A stretch of DNA of 6,765 nucleotides from an uncultured Leucobacter sp. (GTDB lineage: Bacteria > Actinomycetota > Actinomycetes > Actinomycetales > Microbacteriaceae): the NCBI GenBank assembly GCA_937872275.1, contig CALMSE010000198.1, positions 1 through 6,765 on the forward strand, given 5' to 3'. The notes beneath the pieces are model-generated. The model saw nothing but the letters and a program-made list of their open reading frames with translations. It was not told the DNA's origin and searched no databases. Positions 6,177-6,765 of this stretch are shown here, one piece after another. The position numbers were made by a program, and so were the translations under genes. Position 1 is the stretch's first letter; every line of letters begins with the position of its first letter.

Positions 6177-6765
6177 CCGTCCAGCGTAGTGGCCCGTTCG
6201 AGGAGCGCGATGAACATCGCGTCCGTGCCGTTGCGGTGCGGCCACAGCTGGGCGCTCGGACCGTCGCCCGCGAGGCCGAGCGGTTCCCGGGCGACGGAGT
6301 CGAGGATCGGCCTCGCGTCGAGCTCGCGCAGCCCGGGGTGGCGTTTCAGCGCCTCGGCGACGACGACCCGGGTCTCTGCGAGATGCGGCGAGCAGGTGAC
6401 GTAGGCGAGGAGGCCGCCGGGGGCGAGGTGGTCGGCCGCCGCGTCGATCAGCTGCCCCTGCAGAGCGGTGAGCCCGGGAAGATCCCCCGGCTGCTTGCGC
6501 CAGCGCGCCTCGGGACGGCGGCGCAGCGCGCCGAGGCCCGAGCAGGGCGCGTCGACGAGGATGCGATCGTAGAACGCGGTGCGGTCGCCGCGGTCGCCGA
6601 ACGCGGCGCCCTCCCGCCCGTCGTGACAGACGATCTCGACGTCCTTCTCATGGGCCGAGACGGCGCGCCGCACGAGCTCGGCGCGGTGCCCCGAGACCTC
6701 GTTCGCCCGCAGGGAGGCGCCGGCGAGCGCCGCCTCGGCGGCGAGCACCGCCGTCTTCCCGCCCG
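6173..6765 (-). CDS. rsmB: 16S rRNA (cytosine-967-C5)-methyltransferase RsmB, C-terminal part
   Basis: RsmB transfers a methyl group from S-adenosylmethionine to carbon 5 of a 16S rRNA cytosine (C967 in E. coli numbering). The window holds the last 196 residues; the N-terminal NusB-like RNA-binding region and the start of the catalytic domain lie beyond the right edge. Visible are GGKT at residues 1-4 of the fragment (end of the APGGKT SAM-binding motif), DAPCSGLG (71-78) with the motif IV cysteine, and VTCSPH (122-127) with the motif VI catalytic cysteine. The C-terminus QLWPHRNGTDAMFIALLER is typical of the family. The TGA stop at 6175-6173 overlaps the GTG start of the transporter gene. 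Other RsmB/NSUN-family methyltransferases share these motifs, but RsmB is by far the best fit next to rpe. Confidence 0.93.
   Translation of the reverse strand, partial: GGKTAVLAAEAALAGASLRANEVSGHRAELVRRAVSAHEKDVEIVCHDGREGAAFGDRGDRTAFYDRILVDAPCSGLGALRRRPEARWRKQPGDLPGLTALQGQLIDAAADHLAPGGLLAYVTCSPHLAETRVVVAEALKRHPGLRELDARPILDSVAREPLGLAGDGPSAQLWPHRNGTDAMFIALLERATTLDG
6183..6188 (-). promoter_or_regulatory. Putative -10 box for the MFS transporter, inside the rsmB 3' end
   Basis: On the minus strand TACGCT is followed by GGACGG and then the GTG of the transporter. The geometry matches the other leaderless-type starts in this window. Because the bases also encode the last residues of RsmB, the match may be a coincidence. 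No -35 box is recognisable. Confidence 0.3.

Noticed and set aside
6177..6245. ATG start for the transporter 23 codons upstream
   Set aside because: It would add a basic, hydrophilic stretch encoded fully inside rsmB. The GTG at 6176, overlapping the rsmB stop as GTGA and preceded by a TACGCT box, fits better.
4806..6404. A 532-codon open frame on the plus strand, antisense to the transporter and rsmB
   Set aside because: The product is rich in Asp, Glu, His and Arg repeats typical of an antisense frame of a membrane protein gene with G/C third positions. The minus-strand frames have clear MFS and RsmB motifs.
1..6765. Search for mobile elements, CRISPR repeats, tRNA or riboswitch-like leaders
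   Set aside because: I saw no terminal inverted repeats, transposase motifs, regularly spaced repeats or cloverleaf sequences. The gaps are all short (the longest is 103 bases) and are described above.

Overview
This window looks like chromosomal DNA from a high-G+C actinobacterium, most likely of the Microbacteriaceae type (Leucobacter or Microbacterium relatives). That placement is inference. It rests on strong G/C bias at third codon positions, frequent GTG starts, separate hisE and hisI genes, a long-form hisG, and several genes preceded directly by a TANNNT box with almost no leader, as is common in Actinobacteria.

Layout, read along the minus strand from the right edge: (1) the C-terminal part of rsmB, a 16S rRNA cytosine-5 methyltransferase, cut by the window end; (2) a major facilitator superfamily exporter whose GTG start overlaps the rsmB stop as GTGA; (3) a plus-strand gene for a membrane-anchored protein with a proline-rich cytoplasmic tail and an exported region, convergent with the exporter (6 bases apart) and divergent from rpe; (4) rpe, ribulose-phosphate 3-epimerase; (5) a roughly 100-base gap holding two hairpins and a probable promoter; (6) the histidine cluster hisE-hisG-hisF-hisI; (7) the N-terminal part of a probable membrane-attached alpha/beta hydrolase, cut by the left window edge.

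The his genes encode HisG (step 1), HisE (step 2), HisI (step 3) and HisF (cyclase half of the imidazole glycerol phosphate synthase step). Rpe works in the pentose phosphate pathway, which feeds ribose-5-phosphate to PRPP, the HisG substrate, so its position beside the his genes makes metabolic sense.

I see no rRNA, tRNA, CRISPR array, insertion sequence or phage gene, and no clear new multi-gene system. The most unusual items are an apparently complete LPxTG-type sorting signal at the N-terminus of the hydrolase rather than at a C-terminus, and the repeated leaderless-promoter arrangement in front of five of the genes. Long open frames antisense to the his genes and the exporter are judged to be codon-bias shadows.
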